Positions 15,569 through 24,629 of a stretch of 64,000 nt of DNA are shown here, piece by piece. Below the pieces are notes generated by a model. It was not told the origin of the DNA, ran no database searches, and saw only the letters and a program-made list of their open reading frames with translations. The translations under genes were made by a program, and so were the position numbers. Each line of letters opens with the position of its first letter. Within the stretch, counting starts at the first letter, position 1. The DNA is taken from contig JBQTJI010000018.1 of NCBI GenBank assembly GCA_052387255.1, positions 1-64,000 of the forward strand, given 5' to 3'. The stretch is from JBBQXK01 sp052387255. Its GTDB lineage: Bacteria > Pseudomonadota > Alphaproteobacteria > Rhodobacterales > Rhodobacteraceae.

Positions 15569-16252
15569 ATGAAGCTGACCCCCCTGGCCATGACGCTGGC
15601 CATCGCTGGCCTTGCGGCCCCGCTGGCCGCGCAGGACACGACCGGCGTCAACCTGGCCCCTGCCGGTACCGGCACGCGGGGCGGCGTGGCGCAGATGGCC
15701 CTTGCGCAGGACCTGTACGCCCTGGGCATGGCGCAGGCCGACGCGCTGACCGTGCTGGCGGCGGCCCGGCTGGCGTCGGGGGTCGCGCTGACGGATGTCG
15801 AGCGCGAACTGGAAACCACCGTCGGGGCTGGGACGGACGCGGCCGACGTGGCCGACGGTCCGGTCGATGCCGCCGCCATGCTGGACGCGGCGCGGCGGCT
15901 GGCGGGCGAGGACGAGGTGCTGGCCGGTCTGGTCGAGGAGGCCGAGGCGGACGGCGCACGCGCGCGCACCGGGGCTGCGTCGCGCACGTTGAGCCGCCTG
16001 CCCGCCGGGGCGGTCGATACCTGGAAGGTGCCGTTCTTCGGCAATGCCCGTGCCGAACTGGCCGTGCTGGGCGACGGCGACGCGACCCTGACCGTGCGGG
16101 TGGCGGACGAGAACGGCAACACCGTCTGCGATGATGCGGGCGGGGCGGACCGGACGTACTGCGATTTCATCCCGGCGTGGAACGGCTATTTCGTCGTCAC
16201 GGTCAGGAATGCCGGGGCGGTGCGAAACAGCTATCACCTGCTGACGAACTGA
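15569..16252 (+). CDS. Exported protein of unknown function
   Basis: A 227-aa protein with a clear signal peptide (about residues 1-21, ending PLAAQ). The Ala/Glu/Asp-rich helical middle is followed by a beta-rich C-terminal domain (about 150-227) with WKVPFFGNARAELAVLGDGD and two Cys that could form a disulfide (VCDD, YCDF). The C-terminal part resembles small secreted sandwich domains, but no family is recognised. The start is ATG 15569 because the signal peptide begins there; the longer open frame upstream is not supported. It is divergent from the DUF4178 operon. Confidence 0.7.
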   Translation: MKLTPLAMTLAIAGLAAPLAAQDTTGVNLAPAGTGTRGGVAQMALAQDLYALGMAQADALTVLAAARLASGVALTDVERELETTVGAGTDAADVADGPVDAAAMLDAARRLAGEDEVLAGLVEEAEADGARARTGAASRTLSRLPAGAVDTWKVPFFGNARAELAVLGDGDATLTVRVADENGNTVCDDAGGADRTYCDFIPAWNGYFVVTVRNAGAVRNSYHLLTN

Positions 16253-16259
16253 GGGGGTG

Positions 16260-16286
16260 CCCCCTTCTCCCGAGGGGAGAAGGGGG
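16260..16286. terminator. 12-bp hairpin between convergent genes
   Basis: CCCCCTTCTCCC (16260-16271) pairs perfectly with GGGAGAAGGGGG (16275-16286) around a 3-base loop GAG. It sits 8 bp after the exported-protein stop and 8 bp before the stop of the convergent MFS gene, so it can serve both. A related CCCTCTCCC hairpin is at 33819. Confidence 0.6.
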
Positions 16287-16293
16287 GCGCGCG

Positions 16294-17484
16294 TCACCGC
16301 CCTGCGCCCGCCTGTCCGACGACGGCCCGCGCCACGGCCCAGATCGACCAGGCGGCGGCCAGCATGAACGCGGCCCCCGCAAGACCGAGTGCCGCGAACC
16401 CGCCCGTCGCGTCCAGCACCAGCCCGCCGACCAGGGTGCCGACCGACGCGCCGACATAGATGCCCGAGGCGTTCAGCGCCATCAGGACCGGCGCGCGGGG
16501 GGCGTCGAGGCCCGCCAGGCGCGATTGCTGCGGGGCCATGAAGGACCAGCCGAACACGCTCCACCCCGCGACGAGGATCGCCATCAGGGCAAAGGGCAGC
16601 GCGGCCCAGGCCACCAGCGGCAGGATCACCATTTGCGCGGCGCACAGCAGCAACAGCGTCTGGTTCGATCCGATCCGGTCGGCCAGCCGCCCGCCCACCA
16701 GGTTGCCGACCACCGCCCCGCCACCGAAGATCAGCAGCATCAGCGACACCCCGTCGCGCCCCAGGCCCAGCCGCGCCTCGATCAGCGCGGCGAAATAGGT
16801 GTAGACGCAGTAGAGCCCGCCGAGGAACAGCACGGTGAAGGCAACCGCCCCCATCCGCCAGCCCGACGACAGGACCTGCCCCAGGGCGGCCAGGCTGGCG
16901 CGCGGCACGGCGATGCCGCGCGGGACCAGCGGCGCGAGGGCCGCAAGGGCTGCGGCACTCAGGACCGCCACGGCGGCAAAGGTCGCCTGCCAGCCGAACT
17001 GGTAGCCGAGCCACGCCCCCACCGGCACGCCCAGCACCTGCGCCAGCGTCAGGCCGCCGAACACCGTGGCCAAGGCCCGGCCCCGGTCGGCGGGCGGCGT
17101 CAGGCCGACCACCACGGCGGCGCAGACCGGCGTGACCAGGCCGCCCCCGACCGCCATGACGGCGCGCGCCGCCATGACACCCGCAAAGGACGGCGACAGG
17201 GCCGCCGCCGCCGCCCCCGCCCCGAACAGGGCAAGCCCGGCCAGCAGCACCGTCTTGCGGTCCAGCCCCCCGGTCAGCGCCACGAGGGGCGGCGAGACCA
17301 CGGCATAGACCAGCGCATAGGCCGTCATCAGCCAGCCTGCGGTGGTGGCCGTCACGCCCATGTCGGCGGCAAAGGGGGTGAGGATCCCGACCACGACGAA
17401 GGCCCCCATCCCGATCACGAAGTTGGCCAGGGCCAGCAGGGCCAGCAGGCCCTTTGGCGGGGCCGTGGGGGGGGCAGTGGTCAT
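16294..17484 (-). CDS. MFS transporter, AraJ/DHA1-like
   Basis: A 396-aa integral membrane protein with about 12 hydrophobic helices. The loop 2-3 MFS motif is LVALTGGLDRKTVLL, and the loop 8-9 repeat is GGRLADRIGSNQTLLL. The size and family resemble drug/arabinose-type efflux proteins. ATG 17484 is preceded by AAGGAG at 7 bases; the longer frame lacks this. It probably exports a small metabolite or drug; substrate unknown. It stands alone between a convergent and a same-strand gene. Confidence 0.88.
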   Translation of the reverse strand: MTTAPPTAPPKGLLALLALANFVIGMGAFVVVGILTPFAADMGVTATTAGWLMTAYALVYAVVSPPLVALTGGLDRKTVLLAGLALFGAGAAAAALSPSFAGVMAARAVMAVGGGLVTPVCAAVVVGLTPPADRGRALATVFGGLTLAQVLGVPVGAWLGYQFGWQATFAAVAVLSAAALAALAPLVPRGIAVPRASLAALGQVLSSGWRMGAVAFTVLFLGGLYCVYTYFAALIEARLGLGRDGVSLMLLIFGGGAVVGNLVGGRLADRIGSNQTLLLLCAAQMVILPLVAWAALPFALMAILVAGWSVFGWSFMAPQQSRLAGLDAPRAPVLMALNASGIYVGASVGTLVGGLVLDATGGFAALGLAGAAFMLAAAWSIWAVARAVVGQAGAGR

Positions 17485-17625
17485 CGCGCGCTCCTTCGAC
17501 GGACGGGGCGAGGCTACCACCGTCGCCGGACCGCCGCACCCGCGAACGGCAGGGTCCGCAGGTCAGATGGCGCAGCGTTCATGCGGGATGGCTTGCGGTC
17601 CAACGGGACGGTCGAGCACCACGCG

Positions 17626-18903
17626 TCAGCGGTAGCGCGCGTCCACCGAGCGCGCGATGCGCCTGCCGATGTCGGCGGCGGACCAGCCGGTCAGCTTGCG
17701 CAGCGCTGCGGCCTCGGCCTTGATGCGGGCGCGGGTTTCGGTGACGTACTGCTGACCCTCTTCGCAGGTGATCTTGCCGTCGAACGGTTGGTTCAGGATG
17801 TAGCGGCCCTGGAAATTCTCGCGGTTGTCGGTTTCGACGAACTTCAGGTCCTCGAACATGCCCTTGTCGCTGTAGCGGATGTGCATCCGCGTGACGAAGA
17901 CATCGGGCGTGGCCACGTTGCCCCGGCGCAACCAGGACACGCCAAGCTGGCGGAATTCGTCGAAGGACAACGGGTCGTCGGCGCAGGGGTCGCACCAGGC
18001 CATGTCCCAGGCGTATTCGAGGAAGGCCCCCGAATTCGGGGCCAGCTTGTCGAACATCGCGCGATCGAAGTTCGGGAAGACGTCCTTGACGAAGACCGGC
18101 ACGGCGATGTCGGTCGGCAATTCCTTCATCGTGTAGTTCTGCAGCTTGACGCGGCCCTTGCGGGTCAGGGTCATGACCAGCAGGTCCTGCGGCCCGTCGG
18201 CGTTCAGCTTGCCCAATTGGATCGGCAGCATGAAGTCGGGCGAGCGGAAGGTCAGTTGCAGGGGTTCCAGGTCCTGCGCCTTGTCGGCGGTGTGGCGCTG
18301 CAGGTTCACGCGGGCCACGAAGAATTTCATTCCCATCTGGATGTAGTCGGCCAAGGCCGCCTCGGCCCCGTCGGGCAGCTTGTAGCCTTCGCCGCGCAGG
18401 AAAGTGGCCAGACCGTCGGACTGTTTCGCGGACAGGATCTGGATGTCATAGCTGCCCACGGCGTAGTCGCGCAGGATGGTGACGCCAAGTGCGCGGGCCC
18501 CGTCGCGGCGTTCCTGACGGGCGGTGCGGCCGCCCTCTTCGACGACTGTCGCTTCAAACACCGGCTCGACCAGTCCGCCTTCGCAGGGGTCATAGTCGAA
18601 ATACTCCACCAGGCGCGGCGCGGTGTAGCGGTCAAGGTGGTCGACCGTGGCCGAGGGTACGGTCTGCACCTGGTTGCGGTTCAGCACCCGGGGCGTCGGC
18701 ACCACCATGGCGAATTCCGCCGCCGGGCCGCGATAGTCGGACGACATGGTGATGACCGAGGTGTCGCCGGTGCGGGTGTACACGACCTTGGACGCGCGGT
18801 TGTAGAGATCGCCGTCGGCGCGGGCGACATAGAACCCGCAGAAGGCCTGCGCCGCCCCCGCCGCCACCGCGAATGCCGCCGCCAGCAGAACCCGACCGAA
18901 CAT
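17626..18903 (-). CDS. DUF2330 domain exported protein
   Basis: A 425-aa protein with a signal peptide (residues 1-20, ending AAQA) and, directly after it, the family start FCGFYVARADGDLYNRASKVV. Further marks are VVPTPRVL and an EYAWDMAWCDPCADDPLS segment with a Cys pair. DUF2330 proteins are secreted or periplasmic and of unknown function. ATG 18903 follows GGAGGTGGCG. A C-terminal lipid or membrane anchor was not seen. Confidence 0.85.
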   Translation of the reverse strand: MFGRVLLAAAFAVAAGAAQAFCGFYVARADGDLYNRASKVVYTRTGDTSVITMSSDYRGPAAEFAMVVPTPRVLNRNQVQTVPSATVDHLDRYTAPRLVEYFDYDPCEGGLVEPVFEATVVEEGGRTARQERRDGARALGVTILRDYAVGSYDIQILSAKQSDGLATFLRGEGYKLPDGAEAALADYIQMGMKFFVARVNLQRHTADKAQDLEPLQLTFRSPDFMLPIQLGKLNADGPQDLLVMTLTRKGRVKLQNYTMKELPTDIAVPVFVKDVFPNFDRAMFDKLAPNSGAFLEYAWDMAWCDPCADDPLSFDEFRQLGVSWLRRGNVATPDVFVTRMHIRYSDKGMFEDLKFVETDNRENFQGRYILNQPFDGKITCEEGQQYVTETRARIKAEAAALRKLTGWSAADIGRRIARSVDARYR

Positions 18904-19012
18904 CGCCACCTCCACCACCGCTTGCCCGAAGCGTCGGCGCGGCGGCCGGATCTGTCAAGCGCCATGGCGATCAGCCTCCGGCTGCGGGCCCGGTGCCTGG
19001 AATTCCCGGGGC

Positions 19013-19214
19013 GCGCTCCCGCGGGCCTGCGGCCCTTGGGCCGCGCAAGGGGGCAAAGCCCCCTTGGACCCCCGTGCCCGGTGGTCCGGTCGGGAAGGGC
19101 GCTATCGCGCGAGACGGGGCACCTGACCCTTGCGTTGCAGGAAAGGGGGGCCGTCTGCCCCCCTCGTTGGCTCTCGCTCCTCACCCCCCGAGAGGATCTG
19201 GACAAAGAAGAAGC
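19013..19214. repeat. Composite dispersed intergenic repeat (families B plus A), second copy
   Basis: Block B (19013-19074) repeats the sequence at 3362-3420, including GGGGGCAAAGCCCCCTTGG. Block A (19139-19214) repeats the GGGGGGCC...TCTGCCCCCC hairpin, but its tail reads AGAGGATCTGGACAAAG rather than the GAGGATATTTGGCGACAG of other copies. The gap 18904-19494 contains no gene I can support; it is filled by these blocks and family C at 19255. Confidence 0.7.
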
Positions 19215-19254
19215 CCGGGCGCAGAGGGCCTGGGGGCCGAAGGCACCCCTCCGA

Positions 19255-19338
19255 CGCGCCCCGCAAGGGGCGCGCCCGGCCCAACAGTGAGGAGCAGGGG
19301 AGGGCCGTCCGGCCCTGCCCGCGACGGAACGGCGGGAG
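19255..19338. repeat. Dispersed repeat family C, copy 1, opening with a GCAA-loop hairpin
   Basis: CGCGCCCC, GCAA, GGGGCGCG (19255-19274) forms an 8-bp stem with a tetraloop. The following 64 bases (CCCGGCCCAACAGTGAGG and onward to GCGACGGAACGGCGGGAG) recur nearly unchanged at 40220-40287. It lies 157 bp upstream of an MFS gene. Confidence 0.7.
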
Positions 19339-19494
19339 GCGCGGGAAGCCTGCGGGGCAATGCGGCGAGACGGGTCAGGACCTGACCGAGCGAACCCGAC
19401 TGTCCCGAGATCCGGGGCCGCTTTCGCCAGATCCCGAATTCGTCTCGACTGCCATCGGCAACTGTGCTTGCCTGCGCCGATAGATGGGGCTCCG

Positions 19495-20664
19495 ATGACA
19501 AGCCGTTGGTCAATTCTTGCCGTCCTTTTCCTTGCCAGAATGACGATGTCCTTCCAGTTTCAGGCGGTGGCGGGGCTTTCCCCGCTTCTGGTCGAGCGCT
19601 ACGGGGTCAGCATCGCGGATATCGGTCTGCTGATCGGCCTCTACCTTGCGCCGGGGGTTGTCGTGGCGATCCCGGGCGGTGCGATTGCGGCGCGTTTCGG
19701 CGACAAGCGTGTCGTCAGCCTCAGCCTGGTCCTGATGCTGGTCGGCGGGGCGATGATGGCCTGGGGGCCCGGTTCGGGATGGCTGTTCGCAGGCCGCTTG
19801 CTGGCCGGGACCGGCGGCGTCGTCATCAACATCGTGATGACGAAGATGCTGATGGACTGGTTCGCCGGCCGCGAGATCGCGACGGCGATGGCGATCTTCA
19901 TCAACTCGTGGCCGGTCGGAATTGCGGTATCGCTGCTGACCATTCCGACGCTGGCGGAATCCGGCGGGCTGGATCTGGCCTGGGCGGCGGTCATGGCGGT
20001 GATTGCCGTCGGCCTGTTTTTCTTCGTCCTCGTCTACCGTTCGCCCGAAACGGCACCCGCAACGCGGGTGCGCATCACCATCGGCACGCTGCCGAAGCGC
20101 GCGCTGTTTCTGGCGGCAAGCGTCTGGGCGCTCTACAACGCCGCCTTTTCGATGGTCTTCAGTTTCGGGCCGATCTTTCTGACAGAACGCGGTTGGGATC
20201 TGACCACGGCCAGTTCGGCAACCAGCATCTTCATCGTCGTCGTCGCCGCAGCGATTCCCCTCGGGGGGATTCTTTCGGATCGGACCGGACGACGGGATGC
20301 CATCATCATGGCAAGCCTTCTGGGGTATGCTGTCCTGCTGCCCCTTGTCGTGATCGCGCCGGACTGGGCAATTCCTGCCATCTTTGTGGGTGTCGGACTG
20401 ATCTTCGGTCTGGCCGCAGGTCCGATCGTATCGATGCCTGCCCTCATCCTGAAACCGGAAGCCCGCGCCTTCGGGACGGGTGTCTACTATTCCATCTATT
20501 ATCTTCTGATGATGGCCGCGCCGACCGGAGCCGGCATGATCGCCGAACGCGTCGGGAGTACTGGTGCGGCATTTCTGCTGGGATCGCTGATGCTGATCGT
20601 CGGCATGTTCGCACTTGGCGGTTTCCGCAACAGCGTCAGGGCCGGGCAAGCGAGCGCCCGATAG
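19495..20664 (+). CDS. MFS transporter, CynX/NimT-like
   Basis: A 389-aa membrane protein with about 12 hydrophobic helices. The MFS loop motif appears as GGAIAARFGDKRVVSLSL and its half-repeat as GGILSDRTGRRDAIIM. Members of this branch export or import small organic or inorganic anions and drugs; the substrate is not readable. ATG 19495 opens on a hydrophobic helix (SILAVLFLARMTMSF); the longer frame begins in repeat DNA. Its base composition is visibly less G+C-rich than flanking genes, and the gene is bordered upstream by repeats, so recent acquisition is possible. Confidence 0.88.
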   Translation: MTSRWSILAVLFLARMTMSFQFQAVAGLSPLLVERYGVSIADIGLLIGLYLAPGVVVAIPGGAIAARFGDKRVVSLSLVLMLVGGAMMAWGPGSGWLFAGRLLAGTGGVVINIVMTKMLMDWFAGREIATAMAIFINSWPVGIAVSLLTIPTLAESGGLDLAWAAVMAVIAVGLFFFVLVYRSPETAPATRVRITIGTLPKRALFLAASVWALYNAAFSMVFSFGPIFLTERGWDLTTASSATSIFIVVVAAAIPLGGILSDRTGRRDAIIMASLLGYAVLLPLVVIAPDWAIPAIFVGVGLIFGLAAGPIVSMPALILKPEARAFGTGVYYSIYYLLMMAAPTGAGMIAERVGSTGAAFLLGSLMLIVGMFALGGFRNSVRAGQASAR

Positions 20665-20763
20665 CGTTTGAGACACGGCTGGACCTGCCCGAGCCTTGAC
20701 CCGTTTCCCGCTTGCTTGGGCATGGGGTGCCGCAGTTGGCCCGAAGGCACCAGGAACGGGCGC

Positions 20764-21183
20764 TCAGGGCTTCAGGTGCCGCACCCGTGCGCCCCATTCG
20801 ATGGCGGCGGCGTGCAGGCGGTCGATGGACAGCTCCTCGCGCACCTCTTCCAGCATCCGCACCTCGACCTCGCGCAGCCGCCCGTCGGCGGACACCGCAT
20901 CGCAGGCGAGCGCATAGGCGGTTTCGCGCAGACGCTCGGGCAACCCCTCGCGGATCAGGCCGAACAGGGCGGCAAGGCCGTCCTCTTCCTCGAACAGGTC
21001 GAACACGGTCTGCGCGATCTGGCGGATGCGGTCGCTGTCATAGTCGGCGAAGACCGGCATGTGGTTGACCGTGCGCTGGATCGCCACCATTTCCGAGGTT
21101 CGCAACTGTTCGTCCGCGGCCGACACCGCGATCATCACGGCGATCAGCGCGTCCTGCGCGGACAGCGAGGGGGTCTCGGTCAT
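20764..21183 (-). CDS. TerB-like (tellurite resistance TerB family) protein
   Basis: A 139-aa all-helical cytosolic protein. The repeat of AVSAADEQLRTSEMVAI and ACDAVSADGRLREVEVRML matches the two metal-binding acidic helices of TerB/DjlA-type domains. The length is normal for the family. It is divergent from lysK over a 95-bp spacer. The exact role is unknown; TerB domains are linked to metal or membrane stress. Confidence 0.82.
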   Translation of the reverse strand: MTETPSLSAQDALIAVMIAVSAADEQLRTSEMVAIQRTVNHMPVFADYDSDRIRQIAQTVFDLFEEEDGLAALFGLIREGLPERLRETAYALACDAVSADGRLREVEVRMLEEVREELSIDRLHAAAIEWGARVRHLKP

Positions 21184-21277
21184 GGGCGGGGATTCCTTTC
21201 ACGCATGCGGGCCGCAGATTATTGACGCTGGTGCAGGGCGGCAATAGACGACGGGAGTTCAACCTTGGGGGAACCCC

Positions 21278-22864
21278 ATGACGGCCCTGCGCGATGCTGC
21301 GATGACATCGAAGGCCTGGCCTTTCGAAGAGGCCAGGGCCATCCTGGCGCGCTATGCCAAGGCCCCGCCCGAAAAGGGCCATGTGCTGTTCGAGACGGGC
21401 TATGGCCCCTCGGGCCTGCCCCATATCGGCACCTTCGGCGAGGTCGCGCGGACCACGATGATCCGCCGGGCGTTCGAGGTGATCAGCGACATCCCGACCC
21501 GGCTGATCTGCTTTTCCGATGACGTGGACGGCATGCGCAAGGTGCCCGAGAATGTGCCGCAGCAGGACATGCTGCGGAACCACATGCAGAAACCGCTGAC
21601 CAGCGTGCCCGACCCCTACGGCGAGCACGACAGCTTCGGCCACCACAACAACGCCATGCTGCGGCGGTTCCTCGATACCTTCGGGTTCGAGTACGAGTTC
21701 ATCAGTGCCACCGAGTTCTACCGCTCGGGCGCCTTCGACCCCACCCTGCGGCTGGCGGCGGAGCGCTATGACGCGATCATGAAGATCATGCTGGCGTCCC
21801 TGCGCGACGAACGCCAGGCGACCTATTCCTGCTTCCTGCCGATCCACCCCGAGACGGGACGGGTGCTGTACGTGCCGATCAAGCATGTCGATGCGCGCGA
21901 GGCGACGGTGACCTTCGATGACGAGACGGGCCGCGAGTGGACGGTTCCGGTGACGGGGGGGCACTGCAAGCTGCAGTGGAAGCCCGACTTCGGCGCGCGG
22001 TGGGCAGCGCTGGACGTCGATTTCGAGATGTACGGCAAGGACCATTCGACCAACACCCCGATCTATGACGGCATCTGCGAGGTTCTGGGGGGCCGCAAGC
22101 CCGAACACATGACGTATGAGCTGTTCCTGGACGAGGCGGGGCAGAAGATTTCCAAATCCAAGGGCAACGGCCTGACCATCGACGAATGGCTGACCTATGC
22201 CGCGACCGAAAGCCTGTCGTACTTCATGTACCAGAAGCCCAAGACCGCCAAGCGCATGCATTTCGACGTGATCCCCCGCGCGGTGGACGAGTATCACCAG
22301 CAACTGCGCGCCTATCCGATGCAGGATGTGACGGCGCAGGTGAACAACCCGGTCTGGCACATCCATGGCGGCGCGCCACCCGCCAGCGGCATGGAAGTGT
22401 CGTTCGGGATGCTCCTGAACCTCGCCTCGGTGGCCGGAACGGCGGGGCGCGAGGGGCTGTGGGGGTTCATCCGCCGCTATGCGCCCGATGTCACGCCCGA
22501 GACGCACCCCGACCTCGACGCGGCGGCGGGGTTTGCGCTGCGCTATTTCAACGACCGCATCCTGCCCTCGCGCGTGTTCCGCCTGCCCGACGACCGCGAG
22601 CGGGCGGCGATGCTGGACCTGCGCGCGCGGCTGGCGGCCTGGGACGGGCCGGCCCTGGACGAGGCGTTGCAGTCGATGGTCTTCGCCGTCGGCAAGGACC
22701 ACGCGTTCGACCCCCTGCGCGACTGGTTCAAGGCGCTGTACGAGGTGCTTCTGGGGGCGTCGGACGGCCCCCGCTTCGGCGGCTTCGTGGCGCTTTATGG
22801 CCTGGCCGAGACGGTGGCGCTGATCGACCGGGGCCTGGCGGGCGACCTGGCGGCGGCCGGCTGA
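21278..22864 (+). CDS. lysK: Lysyl-tRNA synthetase, class I
   Basis: A 528-aa class I LysRS that charges tRNA-Lys. The HIGH motif reads HIGTFG (about residue 49) and the KMSKS motif is KISKSKGNG (about 289), inside a Rossmann fold, followed by the helical anticodon-binding region. Class I LysRS replaces the usual class II LysS in archaea, alphaproteobacteria and a few others. ATG 21278 is used; ATG 21302 is an alternative, since neither has a strong ribosome site. Confidence 0.95.
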   Translation: MTALRDAAMTSKAWPFEEARAILARYAKAPPEKGHVLFETGYGPSGLPHIGTFGEVARTTMIRRAFEVISDIPTRLICFSDDVDGMRKVPENVPQQDMLRNHMQKPLTSVPDPYGEHDSFGHHNNAMLRRFLDTFGFEYEFISATEFYRSGAFDPTLRLAAERYDAIMKIMLASLRDERQATYSCFLPIHPETGRVLYVPIKHVDAREATVTFDDETGREWTVPVTGGHCKLQWKPDFGARWAALDVDFEMYGKDHSTNTPIYDGICEVLGGRKPEHMTYELFLDEAGQKISKSKGNGLTIDEWLTYAATESLSYFMYQKPKTAKRMHFDVIPRAVDEYHQQLRAYPMQDVTAQVNNPVWHIHGGAPPASGMEVSFGMLLNLASVAGTAGREGLWGFIRRYAPDVTPETHPDLDAAAGFALRYFNDRILPSRVFRLPDDRERAAMLDLRARLAAWDGPALDEALQSMVFAVGKDHAFDPLRDWFKALYEVLLGASDGPRFGGFVALYGLAETVALIDRGLAGDLAAAG

Positions 22865-22971
22865 CGCCTGCCCTGCGCTTTCGCGCCCGCCGGACGGGCA
22901 TCTGCCTGTTCCCGCGCCTTGTGATCCCGGCTTTTGTCTTGACCCGCCCGTTTCCGCATGGTGCCTTCGGT

Positions 22972-22987
22972 TTGACCAATCGGTCAG
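22972..22987. promoter_or_regulatory. RutR-like operator upstream of the pyrimidine operon
   Basis: The sequence TTGACCAATCGGTCAG matches 12 of the 14 fixed positions of the E. coli RutR site TTGACCA-N2-TGGTCAA and is an inverted repeat (TGACC, AATC, GGTCA). It lies 48-63 bp before the amidohydrolase start, where a repressor site would sit. RutR is the uracil/thymine-responsive TetR regulator of pyrimidine degradation. No rutR gene is in the window. Confidence 0.6.
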
Positions 22988-23034
22988 GATCGGAATCGTG
23001 TCCGGTCCCGTGACCGCACGACAGGGGGACGGCG

Positions 23035-24285
23035 ATGGCAGCCACGGGTGCTAATCTGCGGATCAATCCGGGCCGCCTGTGGGACAGCCTGATGGCGATG
23101 GCCGAGATCGGCCCCGGCATCGCGGGCGGCAACAACCGCCAGACCCTGACCGATGCCGACAGCGCAGGGCGGCACCTCTTCGCCCGCTGGTGCGCCGAGG
23201 CGGGGATGTCGATGGCCGTCGACACCATGGGCACCATGTTCGCGGCGCGCGCCGGGACCGACCCCGATGCGCTGCCGGTCTACATGGGCAGTCACCTCGA
23301 CACCCAGCCGACGGGGGGCCGGTATGACGGCGTGCTGGGGGTTCTGGGCGCGCTCGAGGTGGTGCGGACGCTGAACGACATGGGCGTGAAGACGCGCCAT
23401 CCCATCGTCGTGACCAACTGGACCAACGAGGAAGGCGCACGGTTCGCCCCGGCCATGCTGGCGTCCGGGGTCTTCGCGGGGGTGCATACGGAAGACTACG
23501 CCAAAAGCCGCCGCGACCCGGATGGTCTGGTCTTCGGCGAGGAACTGGCGCGGATCGGCTGGGTCGGGGATGAGGTTGTCGGCGCGCGCCGGATGCACGC
23601 GATGCTGGAACTGCACATCGAGCAGGGCCCGATCCTGGAGGCCGAGGGCAAGACCATCGGCGTGGTGACGCATGGCCAGGGCCTGTGGTGGCTGGAGATC
23701 ACGCTGACCGGCCGCGACGCGCATACGGGGTCTACGCCGATGTCGATGCGGGTGAACGCGGGATTGGGGGCCGCGAGGATCACCGAACGGGTCCACCAGA
23801 TCGCCATGGCGCATCAGCCGAATGCGGTGGGGGCGGTGGGGCAGTTGTTCCACTTTCCGAACTCGCGCAACGTGATCGCGGGCAAGGTGGTGTTCACCGT
23901 GGACATCCGCTCGCCCGAGCAGGCCAAGCTGGACGCCATGCGCGCCGAGGTGGAACGGGCGGCCCATGCGGTGGCCCGTGAACTGGGGCTGGGGTGTTCG
24001 ATCGAGGCGGTAGGGCATTTCGATCCGGTGACCTTCGATCCGGGCCTGGTGAAGGTGGTGCGGGGGGCCGCCGAGAAGCTGGGGTACTCCCACATGGACA
24101 TCGTCAGCGGTGCCGGCCACGACGCCTGCTGGATCAACCGCGTCGCTCCCACGGTGATGGTGATGTGCCCCTGCGTGGGGGGCCTGTCGCACAACGAGGC
24201 GGAGGAGATTTCGGTGGAGTGGGCGGCGGCGGGGACGGACGTGCTGCTGCACAGCGTGCTTGAGGTGGCGGGGGTGGTGGGGTGA
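23035..24285 (+). CDS. Zn-dependent hydantoinase/carbamoylase family amidase (probable N-carbamoyl-beta-alanine amidohydrolase)
   Basis: A 416-aa M20-family metalloenzyme. Metal-binding motifs include MGSHLDTQPTGGRYDGVLG, TNWTNEEGARFAPAM and the dimerisation/substrate segment GRDAHTGSTPMSMR, with a late GAGHDACW and LSHNEAEE. It hydrolyses N-carbamoyl amino acids to amino acid, CO2 and ammonia. With dihydropyrimidinase in the same operon it fits the last step of reductive uracil/thymine breakdown. A hydantoin-derived N-carbamoyl-L-amino acid is an alternative substrate. AGGGGGAC precedes ATG 23035. The stop overlaps the next start (GTGA). Confidence 0.9.
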   Translation: MAATGANLRINPGRLWDSLMAMAEIGPGIAGGNNRQTLTDADSAGRHLFARWCAEAGMSMAVDTMGTMFAARAGTDPDALPVYMGSHLDTQPTGGRYDGVLGVLGALEVVRTLNDMGVKTRHPIVVTNWTNEEGARFAPAMLASGVFAGVHTEDYAKSRRDPDGLVFGEELARIGWVGDEVVGARRMHAMLELHIEQGPILEAEGKTIGVVTHGQGLWWLEITLTGRDAHTGSTPMSMRVNAGLGAARITERVHQIAMAHQPNAVGAVGQLFHFPNSRNVIAGKVVFTVDIRSPEQAKLDAMRAEVERAAHAVARELGLGCSIEAVGHFDPVTFDPGLVKVVRGAAEKLGYSHMDIVSGAGHDACWINRVAPTVMVMCPCVGGLSHNEAEEISVEWAAAGTDVLLHSVLEVAGVVG

Positions 24286-24617
24286 CCAAACTAGTGTTTC
24301 ATATTCAAGGTTCGGCACCCGAGCCATACACCGTGGTCATAGAAAAAGTTGGAGATCGCCTGACAGCACTTTGCGATTGTCAAGCTGGTGCAATGGGGCA
24401 AGCTTGCAAGCATCGGTTTTCATTGTTTGAAGGCAGTTCAAAGAACGTCATTGGAGGTGATATCTCGAAGGTGTCTGAAGTCCCCGCAATGGTCGCTGGG
24501 ACGGAAGTTTCTGAAGCAATTGCTCTGCTGCGCTTTGCGGAAAAAGAAGAAGAAGCTGCCAAGAAACGAGTTCAAGCAGCCAAGAAGGCGATCAGTAGAA
24601 TTATGCAGGGCAACTAG
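24282..24617 (+). CDS. Small SWIM-type zinc-finger protein, low-G+C
   Basis: A 111-aa protein. Cys31, Cys33, Cys42 and His44 form the SWIM pattern CxC-x8-CxH (CDCQAGAMGQACKH), and the C-terminus is a charged helix, probably coiled coil (EKEEEAAKKRVQAAKKAIS). SWIM fingers mediate DNA or protein contacts. It starts at GTG 24282 inside the stop of the amidohydrolase (GTGA) and ends 12 bp before dihydropyrimidinase. G+C is near half, far below its neighbours, so it looks transferred into the operon yet set up for coupled translation. No role in pyrimidine breakdown is known; function unassigned. Confidence 0.7.
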   Translation: MTKLVFHIQGSAPEPYTVVIEKVGDRLTALCDCQAGAMGQACKHRFSLFEGSSKNVIGGDISKVSEVPAMVAGTEVSEAIALLRFAEKEEEAAKKRVQAAKKAISRIMQGN

Positions 24618-24629
24618 GGAGATAGGTCG

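Noticed and set aside
16177..19290. A very long open frame (1037 codons) on the plus strand
   Set aside because: It is the antisense shadow of the MFS and DUF2330 genes. The translation is rich in Arg, Gly, His and Gln without any domain, typical for the reverse frame of very GC-rich genes.
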